Source of the DNA: Cupriavidus sp. D384 | GTDB taxonomy: Bacteria; Pseudomonadota; Gammaproteobacteria; Burkholderiales; Burkholderiaceae | Direction: 5' to 3' | Assembly (NCBI RefSeq): GCF_001652915.1 | Contig: NZ_BBQI01000087.1 | Span: 1-32,448, forward strand | DNA length: 32,448 nucleotides | Shown here: positions 8,412-17,500 of the stretch, piece after piece | How positions within the stretch are numbered: position 1 is the stretch's first letter | Layout: the number at the start of each line of letters is the position of its first letter | Notes under the pieces: generated by a model | Database searches by the model: none | What the model was told of the DNA's origin: nothing | Seen by the model: the letters and a program-made list of their open reading frames with translations, nothing else | Made by a program: the position numbers and the translations under genes

Positions 8412-9383
8412 TCACTTCTGGCTGGCCAGGATGCACGCAGCCAGGTCCCACAACGCGTAGCCCACGCTCTTGAACACCAGCGGGCTGCCGCTTCGGGCGC
8501 GCAGCATATCGGCTTCGAGAATGGCCGTCTCGAACGGTTGCACCGTGTTCCAGTCGATACCCGCCTGCAGCAGGTCGCCAGCCTCTTCCTCGATGCCGAA
8601 AAGCGTGTCCGCCAGCAGGCGGCCTTGCGCCGAAGCCGTCTGGCACAGCTGGGGCGGCAGTTCGCACATGTCGGGCCGGAATGCGCCTACCGCCGCCACG
8701 AAATGGCGGTCGGTCCAGAGCCCGCTGTCCAGATCGGGCAGCACGGGCGACCGGCTCGACGTCACGGTGACCACCATCGACACCCGGGGCAGCACCGCCG
8801 CGACATCGTCGATCACCTCGGCCTCCAAGCCCAGGGCACGCGCCTGCGCGGCCAGCGCCTCGGCCTTGTCGCGCGTGCGGGACTGCAGCCAGACCTTGCG
8901 CAGCGGCAGACCGGCCACGAAGGCTTCCAGATGGGTTTGCGCCTGCACGCCTGCCCCGACGATCAGCAATTCGCCGTCAATCACCGGTGCGAACGATTGT
9001 GCTGCCAGCAACGATACCGCGGCGGTACGGCGCCCGGTGACGGTCGGGCCGTCGAGCATGGCGATCCGCTCGCCCGTATGCGCGTTGGCTACCACCACCT
9101 CGCCCAGGATATTGGGCAGGCCCCGCTGCGGATTGCCCGGATGCACGGTGATGTTCTTGGTCATCACGATGTCGCGGTTGCAGGCGGGCATCACCAGCAG
9201 CGTGCCCTGCCCGCGCGCGGCATCACCCACGGGCAGCGCGATGCGCGGCGGCGCCATGGCGGTACCGTCGCGCAATTCGCCCAGCATCGACGCAATGGCC
9301 TGGGCGAGTTCGGGATACGGCAGGCGCGCCGCGGTGGCGGCGGCGTCCAGGGCGGTCAGGGGAACGGACGGCTTGGCAGTCAT
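8412..9383 (-). CDS. Ornithine cyclodeaminase / mu-crystallin family NAD(P)-dependent enzyme (pyrroline-2-carboxylate reductase type)
   Basis: A 323-residue member of the ornithine cyclodeaminase/mu-crystallin family. The Rossmann loop is GAGVQA (143-148), preceded by TGRRTAAVS, and K76 lies in the conserved MTKN segment. Members either deaminate ornithine to proline or reduce delta-1-pyrroline-2-carboxylate (or the piperideine homologue) to the imino acid. The sequence reads more like the reductase group, but I cannot settle this by eye. No proline racemase or hydroxyproline gene is next to it. The ATG at 9381-9383 lacks a strong ribosome binding site; its leader contains a G-rich repeat able to fold into a G-quadruplex (9441-9475). 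It follows the aldo/keto reductase on the same strand, with 96 bp between them, so co-transcription is possible. Confidence 0.82.
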   Translation of the reverse strand: MTAKPSVPLTALDAAATAARLPYPELAQAIASMLGELRDGTAMAPPRIALPVGDAARGQGTLLVMPACNRDIVMTKNITVHPGNPQRGLPNILGEVVVANAHTGERIAMLDGPTVTGRRTAAVSLLAAQSFAPVIDGELLIVGAGVQAQTHLEAFVAGLPLRKVWLQSRTRDKAEALAAQARALGLEAEVIDDVAAVLPRVSMVVTVTSSRSPVLPDLDSGLWTDRHFVAAVGAFRPDMCELPPQLCQTASAQGRLLADTLFGIEEEAGDLLQAGIDWNTVQPFETAILEADMLRARSGSPLVFKSVGYALWDLAACILASQK

Positions 9384-9440
9384 CGGTGTCGGCCATTACA
9401 GGCAATAACGAGCGAAGGCCGACATTGTCACCCAGCCGGG

Positions 9441-9475
9441 CCCCTCGCCCCCCTGTCGCCCCCCTGTCGCCCCCT
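9441..9475 (-). repeat. Short tandem repeat with G-quadruplex potential in the leader of the cyclodeaminase-family gene
   Basis: An 11-bp unit CGCCCCCCTGT occurs twice (9446-9467) plus a partial copy. On the minus, transcribed strand this gives four G-tracts of 5, 6, 6 and 4 guanines separated by loops of 5, 5 and 3 bases, which fits the standard rule for an intramolecular quadruplex. It lies 58-92 bases upstream of the start codon at 9383 and directly after the aldo/keto reductase stop. Confidence 0.8.
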
Positions 9476-9479
9476 CCAA

Positions 9480-10475
<996 letters not shown>

Positions 10476-10611
10476 CGGAAGACTCCTTGTCGTTCACGTC
10501 ATGGATTTCACATCGCGGCCGGTGCCCGAACATGCAGGGCAGCCCCAACCGGATGAGCGCCAGTATCGCGATCCCGCGCGCCGGGAAACAGCGTGCTACG
10601 CTGCACGCATC

Positions 10612-11544
10612 ATGAAGCCAGACTTCACAATCGATCCCGATTCCCTGCCCGCCCTGGCGGCCTTCACGCGCGTTGCGCAACTCGGCGGCTTCACGGCTGC
10701 CGCCGCCGCGCTCGGCGTCAGCCCGTCGGCGATCTCGCAGACCGTGCGCCATCTGGAAGACCGGCTCGGCGTGCGCCTGCTGCAACGGACCACGCGCCGG
10801 GTGGGCCTGACCGAAGCCGGCGCGGCCCTGCTGGCGCGCGTGGCACCGGCGCTGGCCGAGATCCATGCCGCCACCGACGATGTGCGCCAGCAGCGCGACG
10901 TACCGGTGGGCACGCTACGGCTGACCAGTTCGCACTCGGCCGTGGTCATTGCGTTGCGTCCGATCCTGACCGAATTCATGCGCGAGTACCCGTCGATCTG
11001 CGTCGACCTGGTGACCGACGACCGTTTCATCGACCTGATTGCCGAAGGCTTCGATGCCGGCCTGCGTCTGGGCGAAGCGCTGCAACAGGATATGGTCGCG
11101 ATTCCGGTCACCGGCCCGCTGCGCATGGTGGTGGCCGCCGCGCCCGGCTACCTGGCCGCGCACGGCACGCCCGAAACGCCCCACGACCTGCATCGCCATG
11201 CCTGCCTGCAATATCGCTTCGGACCGATGGGGTCGGTGTACCGCTGGGAGTTTTCACGTGCGGGCGGCCGGCCGTTCACCGTGGATACGCACACCGCGCT
11301 GATCGCCAACGACAAGACCATGCTCCATCAGGCCGCGCTGGCGGGATTGGGCCTGGTGTACGAGTTTCCGCACCACATCGCCCAGGCGCTGGCATCGGGG
11401 GCGCTGGTCACTGTGCTCGATGCCTGGACGCCCCCGTTCTCGGGCTTCTATCTCTACTATCCAAGCCGCGCGCTGATGCCACCCAAGCTGCGCGTGTTTG
11501 TCGATTTCCTCAAGGCGCGCGAGCTGCCGCAATCGCCGTTGTAG
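10612..11544 (+). CDS. LysR-family transcriptional regulator
   Basis: A 310-residue LysR-type regulator. The N-terminal winged helix (about residues 6-65) contains LAAFTRVAQLGGFTAAAAALG and the recognition helix segment SPSAISQTVRHLEDRLG; residues 95-300 form the two-lobed effector domain. The choice of ATG 10612-10614 is based on alignment with the family. There is no Shine-Dalgarno sequence; instead an extended -10-like TGCTACGCT (10594-10602) lies just before it, so the message may be leaderless. The open frame continues upstream, but across the divergent promoter region. It probably responds to an aldehyde-type effector and controls the aldo/keto reductase (inference from divergent arrangement). 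Confidence 0.9.
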   Translation: MKPDFTIDPDSLPALAAFTRVAQLGGFTAAAAALGVSPSAISQTVRHLEDRLGVRLLQRTTRRVGLTEAGAALLARVAPALAEIHAATDDVRQQRDVPVGTLRLTSSHSAVVIALRPILTEFMREYPSICVDLVTDDRFIDLIAEGFDAGLRLGEALQQDMVAIPVTGPLRMVVAAAPGYLAAHGTPETPHDLHRHACLQYRFGPMGSVYRWEFSRAGGRPFTVDTHTALIANDKTMLHQAALAGLGLVYEFPHHIAQALASGALVTVLDAWTPPFSGFYLYYPSRALMPPKLRVFVDFLKARELPQSPL

Positions 11545-11565
11545 CGCCCGGCCGTGCGGGGCGGC

Positions 11566-13782
11566 TCAGCGCTGCAGCGACACTTTCTGCGCCTTCCCCT
11601 CGCGCACGCTGGCGCCGCGCACTTCGATGCCGATCTCGTGCACGACCTTGCCGCCGGCGTCCACCAGTTGCACGCGATGGCGTCCCGGCCATGGCAGCCA
11701 GCCCACTTGTCCGCCACGTCCCAGCGGCTTGCCGTCCATGCGCCATGTCACGGCATTGGCGGTCTGCCCGGTCAGGCCATCGGCATGAAACCATACGCGC
11801 TGCGCGGCCGGCGGGATATCGGGATCGAGCGCGAAGATCGTGCCGTCCGCCGGGCTGGCAATCGCCGGTGTGCCTTGTGTCTTGCCGGGTTTGCCGATGC
11901 GGATCTGCTGCACGGCAGTACCCGCCAGGAACACCTCGTCGCGCGCGGGCTCCAGTTCATCCTCGAACTGCAACGCCACGCGTTCCACGCCGGCCGGCAT
12001 CGCCGGTGGCCGGCTGGGCATGCCGCGATGCAACGCCTCCATGACTTCATGCCACACGGGCGCCGCACCCGACACACCCGACACGTCATGCATGCTCGCC
12101 CCGCTGGCGTTGCCAACCCACACGCCTACGGTGTAGCGCTGCGACCAGCCTACGCACCAGTTGTCGCGCATGTCCTTGCTGGTGCCGGTCTTCACGGCCG
12201 TCCAGAAGCGCGTGGTCAGCGGACTGTCGAGCCCGAACGTGCGCGCGCGGGCATGGCGATCCGACAGCACGTCACCAATCACATAGGTGGCTTCGGGCGT
12301 CATCACCGGGCGCTTTGCCGGCGTTGCCGCACCCATCGTCGTGCGCGGCGGCGCAAACGCGCCCGCATTGGCGAAACTACGATACGCATTGGTCAGCGAC
12401 AGCAGCGACACGTCGGCACTGCCCAGTGCGAGGCTGTACCCGTAGTAGTCGCCCGACTGCGTCAACGGCAAGCCCAGCGACACCAGCCGCCGATGAAAGC
12501 GGTGCGGTGTCACCATCACCAGCGTGCGCACGGCAGGTACGTTCAGCGACGAACCCAGCGCGGCGCGCAGGCTGACCCAGCCGGCATATCGATGATCGTA
12601 GTTCTGAGGAATATAGAGACCGCCGCCGGTCGGCAGGTTGACGGGCCGGTCATCGAGCAGCGATGCGGCGGTAAGCCTGCGCTCCTCGATGGCCTGCGCA
12701 TAGAGGAACGGCTTCAGCGTCGAACCGGCCTGGCGCAGCGCGGCCGCATGATCGACCTGCGCCGCCGCCGACAGCACGCCTGACGACCCCACATAGGCCA
12801 GCACGTCGCCGCTGGCGTTGTCGATCACCACCACGGCGCCGTCCTCGGCATTGCGGCCCGCCAGTTCGCGCAGATGCCGGTCGAGACTGTCCGACGCCAC
12901 GCGCTGCAGTTCGGCGTCGAGCGTCGACACGATGCGCGTGGGCAGCGGCTTGCCCGCGGGCGTGGCGGCCCGTACCTGCGCCACCAGTTGGCGTGCCAGA
13001 TGCGGCGCAAGGTTGACGTCGCGGCGCGCGTTCATCGCATCGCCCGCCGTGCCGGATGTCTTTGCCAGCACCAGCGTGGCAAAGCCATCGAGCCCGTCGC
13101 ACTCGCGTGGAACCTTCATGTCGCGCAGGATGCCGCACGCACGCTTCGACACCTGCAGCGCCGACGCATTCGGGCTGCGCACCAGTGCCACGGCCAGCGC
13201 CGACTCGCGCGCATCGAGCCCGCTCGGCACCTTGCCGAACAGCGTCTGCGACATCGCCGACAGTCCCACCAGTTCGCCGCGAAACGGCACCAGGTTCAGG
13301 TAGGCCTCAAGAATCTGGTCCTTGCTCCAGCCCCGCTCCAGCGATGACGCACTGACCACCTGCCCCATCTTCTGCCCGAAGCTGCGGCCACGGCCGGCAC
13401 GCAGATCGGCATCGAGCAAGCCCGCGAGCTGCATCGTCAATGTCGATGCCCCGCGCGTGCGCGTGTTCCAGAGGTTGGCCCAGGCAGCCGCCGCCACGCC
13501 CTGCCAGTCCACCCCGCTATGCGCATAGAAGCGCTTGTCCTCGGACAGCACGATGGCCGTGCGCAAGGCTGGCGATGTGTCGGCCAGCGTCACCCAGTCG
13601 CCGCGCCGCGCCTGGAAGTCGTCACGCACGCGCGCCACGGTCTGCCCGTGCCGATCCGTGACCACGATGTCGGCACTGCGCCAGTTGTCGCGCACCTCGC
13701 GAAAACCCGGCACGGCATGGGCCACGCCTGCCGACCACAGCAGCAAACCTGTCACCACCCACGCACTTCGCTTCAATCGCAT
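11566..13782 (-). CDS. pbpC: Penicillin-binding protein 1C (bifunctional glycosyltransferase/transpeptidase)
   Basis: A 738-residue class A penicillin-binding protein of the PBP1C type. Order: N-terminal signal anchor (about 5-24), GT51 glycosyltransferase domain with catalytic E81 (SEDKRFYAHSG), transpeptidase domain with SxxK at S354-K357, SxN at 412-414 and KTG at 531-533, and a C-terminal BiPBP_C domain from about residue 640. It polymerises and cross-links peptidoglycan on the periplasmic side. I chose ATG 13780-13782, with AGGA 6 bases upstream; a TTG at 13809 would add nine residues. It is the last gene of an operon with an alpha-2-macroglobulin and a YhhN protein. Pairing of PBP1C with alpha-2-macroglobulin is known from E. 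coli (yfhM-pbpC) and suggests defence or repair when the envelope is breached. Confidence 0.95.
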   Translation of the reverse strand: MRLKRSAWVVTGLLLWSAGVAHAVPGFREVRDNWRSADIVVTDRHGQTVARVRDDFQARRGDWVTLADTSPALRTAIVLSEDKRFYAHSGVDWQGVAAAAWANLWNTRTRGASTLTMQLAGLLDADLRAGRGRSFGQKMGQVVSASSLERGWSKDQILEAYLNLVPFRGELVGLSAMSQTLFGKVPSGLDARESALAVALVRSPNASALQVSKRACGILRDMKVPRECDGLDGFATLVLAKTSGTAGDAMNARRDVNLAPHLARQLVAQVRAATPAGKPLPTRIVSTLDAELQRVASDSLDRHLRELAGRNAEDGAVVVIDNASGDVLAYVGSSGVLSAAAQVDHAAALRQAGSTLKPFLYAQAIEERRLTAASLLDDRPVNLPTGGGLYIPQNYDHRYAGWVSLRAALGSSLNVPAVRTLVMVTPHRFHRRLVSLGLPLTQSGDYYGYSLALGSADVSLLSLTNAYRSFANAGAFAPPRTTMGAATPAKRPVMTPEATYVIGDVLSDRHARARTFGLDSPLTTRFWTAVKTGTSKDMRDNWCVGWSQRYTVGVWVGNASGASMHDVSGVSGAAPVWHEVMEALHRGMPSRPPAMPAGVERVALQFEDELEPARDEVFLAGTAVQQIRIGKPGKTQGTPAIASPADGTIFALDPDIPPAAQRVWFHADGLTGQTANAVTWRMDGKPLGRGGQVGWLPWPGRHRVQLVDAGGKVVHEIGIEVRGASVREGKAQKVSLQR

Positions 13783-13813
13783 GCTTCGTCCTGCGTTGCC
13801 CGCACCCAACGCC

Positions 13814-14512
13814 CTAGTCGCGCGCTGCCACCACGCCGGCCACCAGCAGCAGCTGCGCGATGGCGTACGTCCACCAGATGCCCAGCTGGTACGTGTCGAA
13901 CGGCGACAGGAATTTCGCCGTGCCGATCAGCGCATCGGACACCACAAAGCACAGCGCGCCCAGTGCCGCCAGCGGCGTCGGCAACCGCGCCAGCAGTGCC
14001 GCGCATGCCATGGCGGCCAGCACGCCGATATATACGGTCACGGGCCACATCAACGGCCCGAGATTGGGCCAGAAGCGTCCCAGCAACGCGCCTGCGGCAC
14101 CAAGCACCAGGCCGCAGCCCACCAGCCGATGCGGGCGCATGTCGCTGCCCAGCGGCACGAACAGCCGCAGGTAGGCCAGGTGCGCCATCAGGAAGGCCCC
14201 CAGGCCACCGACGAACGAGACCCTGAGCCCGGGCAGCGCCAGCAGGAAATCGCCCAGCCCCGAGAAGACCAGCGCGATCACCAGCCAGCGCCGCTCGCCG
14301 GGCGGACGATGGAACCACGCCGCGCGCGCCAGCAGCAGCGCCATCGCCGTCTTCCAGACCGGCTGGTACGCGATCTGGCCGGCCAGCGGCGCATTGGGCG
14401 GCAGCTCCAGCGACGCCTGGAACAGCAGCACACCGTAGGTGATGCCGGCCAGCGCGCCGGCCATCCACCATTCGCGCACGCGTGGGGGCATCCGCAGGGC
14501 AATCCAGCTCAC
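13814..14512 (-). CDS. YhhN/TMEM86 family integral membrane protein (putative lysoplasmalogenase)
   Basis: A 232-residue protein with about eight hydrophobic membrane segments. Conserved family residues are visible: K54 in QPVWKTAMAL, D88 in GLGDFLLA, H111 and D193 in VVSDALIG. The animal homologue TMEM86 hydrolyses the vinyl-ether bond of lysoplasmalogens; aerobic proteobacteria are not expected to make plasmalogens, so the bacterial substrate is unknown. The start is GTG 14510-14512, overlapping the preceding stop as GTGA with GGGAG 7 bases upstream; an ATG seven codons in has no ribosome binding site. It lies between the macroglobulin and pbpC, 31 bp before pbpC, so the three are one operon. 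Confidence 0.83.
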   Translation of the reverse strand: MSWIALRMPPRVREWWMAGALAGITYGVLLFQASLELPPNAPLAGQIAYQPVWKTAMALLLARAAWFHRPPGERRWLVIALVFSGLGDFLLALPGLRVSFVGGLGAFLMAHLAYLRLFVPLGSDMRPHRLVGCGLVLGAAGALLGRFWPNLGPLMWPVTVYIGVLAAMACAALLARLPTPLAALGALCFVVSDALIGTAKFLSPFDTYQLGIWWTYAIAQLLLVAGVVAARD

Positions 14513-17500
14513 TTGGCAGCTCCCACCGTCAGCTTCGCGTTGGGCGTTTCACCGAACACATCCGGCGCGTACATCGCCTCCACGCGCGTCGGCGGCAACG
14601 CGAACTCGCCGGCATTGTTGAGCCGCACCGTGTACTCCACCGACAGGCCACCCTTCGGCACATAGCTGAAGTACTCGCGGTAGGCCTCGGGCGTACGCTC
14701 GGTGTAATCGGACCATGCCGACTTCTGATCGCGCGTGGCGATCACCGAATCGCGGCCCAGGCCGCTGCCCAGGATCGTCGCGCCCGTAGGCACCGGGTCG
14801 CTGACCACCACCCACGTCATGTCGGCCTGCGCGTCGATATCGAGCTTGACGCGGTATGTGTCGCCACGCGACCACTTGCCCGCCACCGCCTGGTCCACCG
14901 GCGTGATGCTGCGGCGGATGCGATAGCCCGCCGCCACCGGTTCGCGCAGCGGCACGGCGGCCAGCGCACGCACCGTGGCCCACGGCCGGCCCGTGCCCTG
15001 CTGCTCCACCTGCAGCGCAAGCGGCGCGCTGGCGGAGGCCGCCGGCCACGGCAGGTCGACCATGCCGCTTGCCACGCCGTCCTGGTGCGTGGCCTTCGAC
15101 CAGTCCAACGTGCGCGACACCTCGCCCAGCGTGGCACGTGCACTGCCCGCCACGGGCGTCTTCTCGTACACCTGCGCATAGCGGCGAATCGCCATCACGC
15201 CCCAGGCATTGGAGGTGGTCGTCGACCACGCACCGCGCGTCTGCCGGCCCAGCAGGCCCGTCACGAGTTGCGGCACGTCTTCCTTCCAGGCCGGCAACTG
15301 CGACGCCAGCGCCAGCAGCCTGGCCGCGTTGACATCGCCACCCGACATCAGCCACCACCAGTTGTCGGTGCGTTCGGTGGAGAACACCAGGCGCGTACCC
15401 TGCACGGTCAGGCGGCTGCGCAGCAGTTGCGTGGCATCGGCAATGCGCTTGTCGCGCTCGGGGATGTCCTGCACGCGCGACAGGATGCCCAGCCAGTCGA
15501 TCAGCGCCGAGGTGGGCCACTGGTCGGGCAGGATCTGGATCGATCCCAGCATGCGGCCCTGCGCCTTGCCGGTACGCGACAGCGCCTCGATGGCCGCCAG
15601 CTTGCGCACGTCGAGATCCATCGTCGCCGACGACGGTGCCCAGCGCGGCGGCGCGATGCGCCCTTCGACGAAGGCAATCAGGCCACGCTCCATCTGCTCG
15701 CGCTGCGCGTCGGGGATGCGCATCGGCAGCCCTGCACGCGACGCCTCGTCGGCAATCGCCAGCAGGTAGGCCGTCAGCACTTCGCTGCCCGACTGGCTGT
15801 CGCTGCGCAGCGGGAAGTACGACGCCAGCCCGTTCGTGTCGAGGTACGCGGGCAGCTGCGCCATCAGCGCATCCCAGGCCGCGGCATCGCCCAGGCCGAG
15901 CGATTTCGACGAGCGCTGCTCCAGACAGCTGAACGGATAGTTGCGGAACCACTCCCGCACGCCGGGCATGCCGCCGGCCAGTGACGACTGCAACGACACC
16001 TGCATGCCACCGCGCAGCTTGCCGGCCGGATCGGCCAGCGCCCCGGCCGGCGCCTGCACCGGGACGGACATGTTCGGCGTCAGTTGCGCCAGCATCGCCT
16101 GCTGCACCGTCACCGGCACGGCCGGCACGATCTGCTGCGATACCTTGAGCTTGTCGCTGGCGCCGCCCGTGCCCTTTTCGGCTGCAGCCACCTCCCACAG
16201 GATCGTGCCGCTGCGGCTGTATGCCAGCAGCGCGGGCGCGGTGATATCCCAGCCGATCTCGCGCGCCTCGCCAGCCGGAATCTGCACGGTCTGCGCCGGC
16301 AGCGTCTGTGCGTCGACCAGCGTGGCGCGTGCCGTGGCTTCCACGGTCATCGCGCGCTGCGTGGTGTTGCGCAGCGTGAACATCGCCCGGTACTTGTCGT
16401 CCTCGCGCACCAGCAGCGGCAGGCCCGAGATCATCTGCAGGTCCTGCGTGGCGGCGATGCTGGCGCTACCGCTGCCAAAGCGGTTCACGCCCAGGTCGGC
16501 CACGGCCACGATGCGGAAGCTGGTCAGCGAGTCGTTGAGCGGCACCTCCAGCGTAGCCTTGCCTTCGCGGTCGAGCTGTACGCGCGGATTCCACAGCAGC
16601 AACGTGTCGAACAGTTCGCGCGTGGGACTCTTGCCCCCGCCACCGCCCGCTGGCACCGCCTTGCGGCCATAGTGGCGGCGCCCGATGATTTCCATCTGGG
16701 CCGTCGATGTTTCCACGCCATAGCTGCGTGGCTGCACCATCGCGTCAAGCAGGTTCCAGCTCGTGTTCGGCATCAGTTCCAGCAGTGCCTGGTCCACGGC
16801 GGCCAGCGCCACCTCGCCATTGGCCGCGGGCTTGCCGTCGGGCAGCTTGACCTGCACCGTCACGCGCGCCTTGCCGCGCACCGGGTAGCTGGCCTTGTCG
16901 GGCGTCACGGCAACATCGAGCCGGTACGCGTCATTGCCGACACGGATCTGCGCCAGTCCCAGCCGGAAGGCCGGCTTGGACAGGTCCACCAGCGGCGACG
17001 GCGCCACGTACTCGCGCCCTTCGCTGCGGAACGCGTGCCACCAGTCCAGCGGCTGGCGCCAGCCCCACTGGAAGAACGAATACCACGGCACCTCGCGCAG
17101 ACGGCCGCGCAGGCTCAGCACCGACACGTAGACGTTGGGGCCCCACTCCGGCTTGACCTTGAGCTTGATCGTCGGATCGCTGCCGTTCAGTTCCACCACC
17201 TGCGTATCGAGGATGCCCTCGCGTTCCACGGCCACCAGCGCCGTGGCGCGACGGAACGGCATGCGCACCTGGAACACGGCGGTATCGCCCGGCGCATACG
17301 CCTTCTTCTCGGGCAGCACGTCCATGCGGTCGTGGTTCTCGCCACCGAACCAGAGCTCGCCCTGGCGCGTGACCCACACCGTGGTGGCGGCTTGCGCGGT
17401 GCGGCCATCGGCATCGCGCGCACTGGCGATCAGCTCCACTTCACCGGCCTGCGACAGTTCCACCTCGCAGCGTGCGCGGCCCTGGGCATCGGTGCGCGCA

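Noticed and set aside
13783..13809. TTG start for pbpC nine codons upstream
   Set aside because: The ATG at 13782 has a better ribosome binding site and starts the membrane anchor in the usual way.
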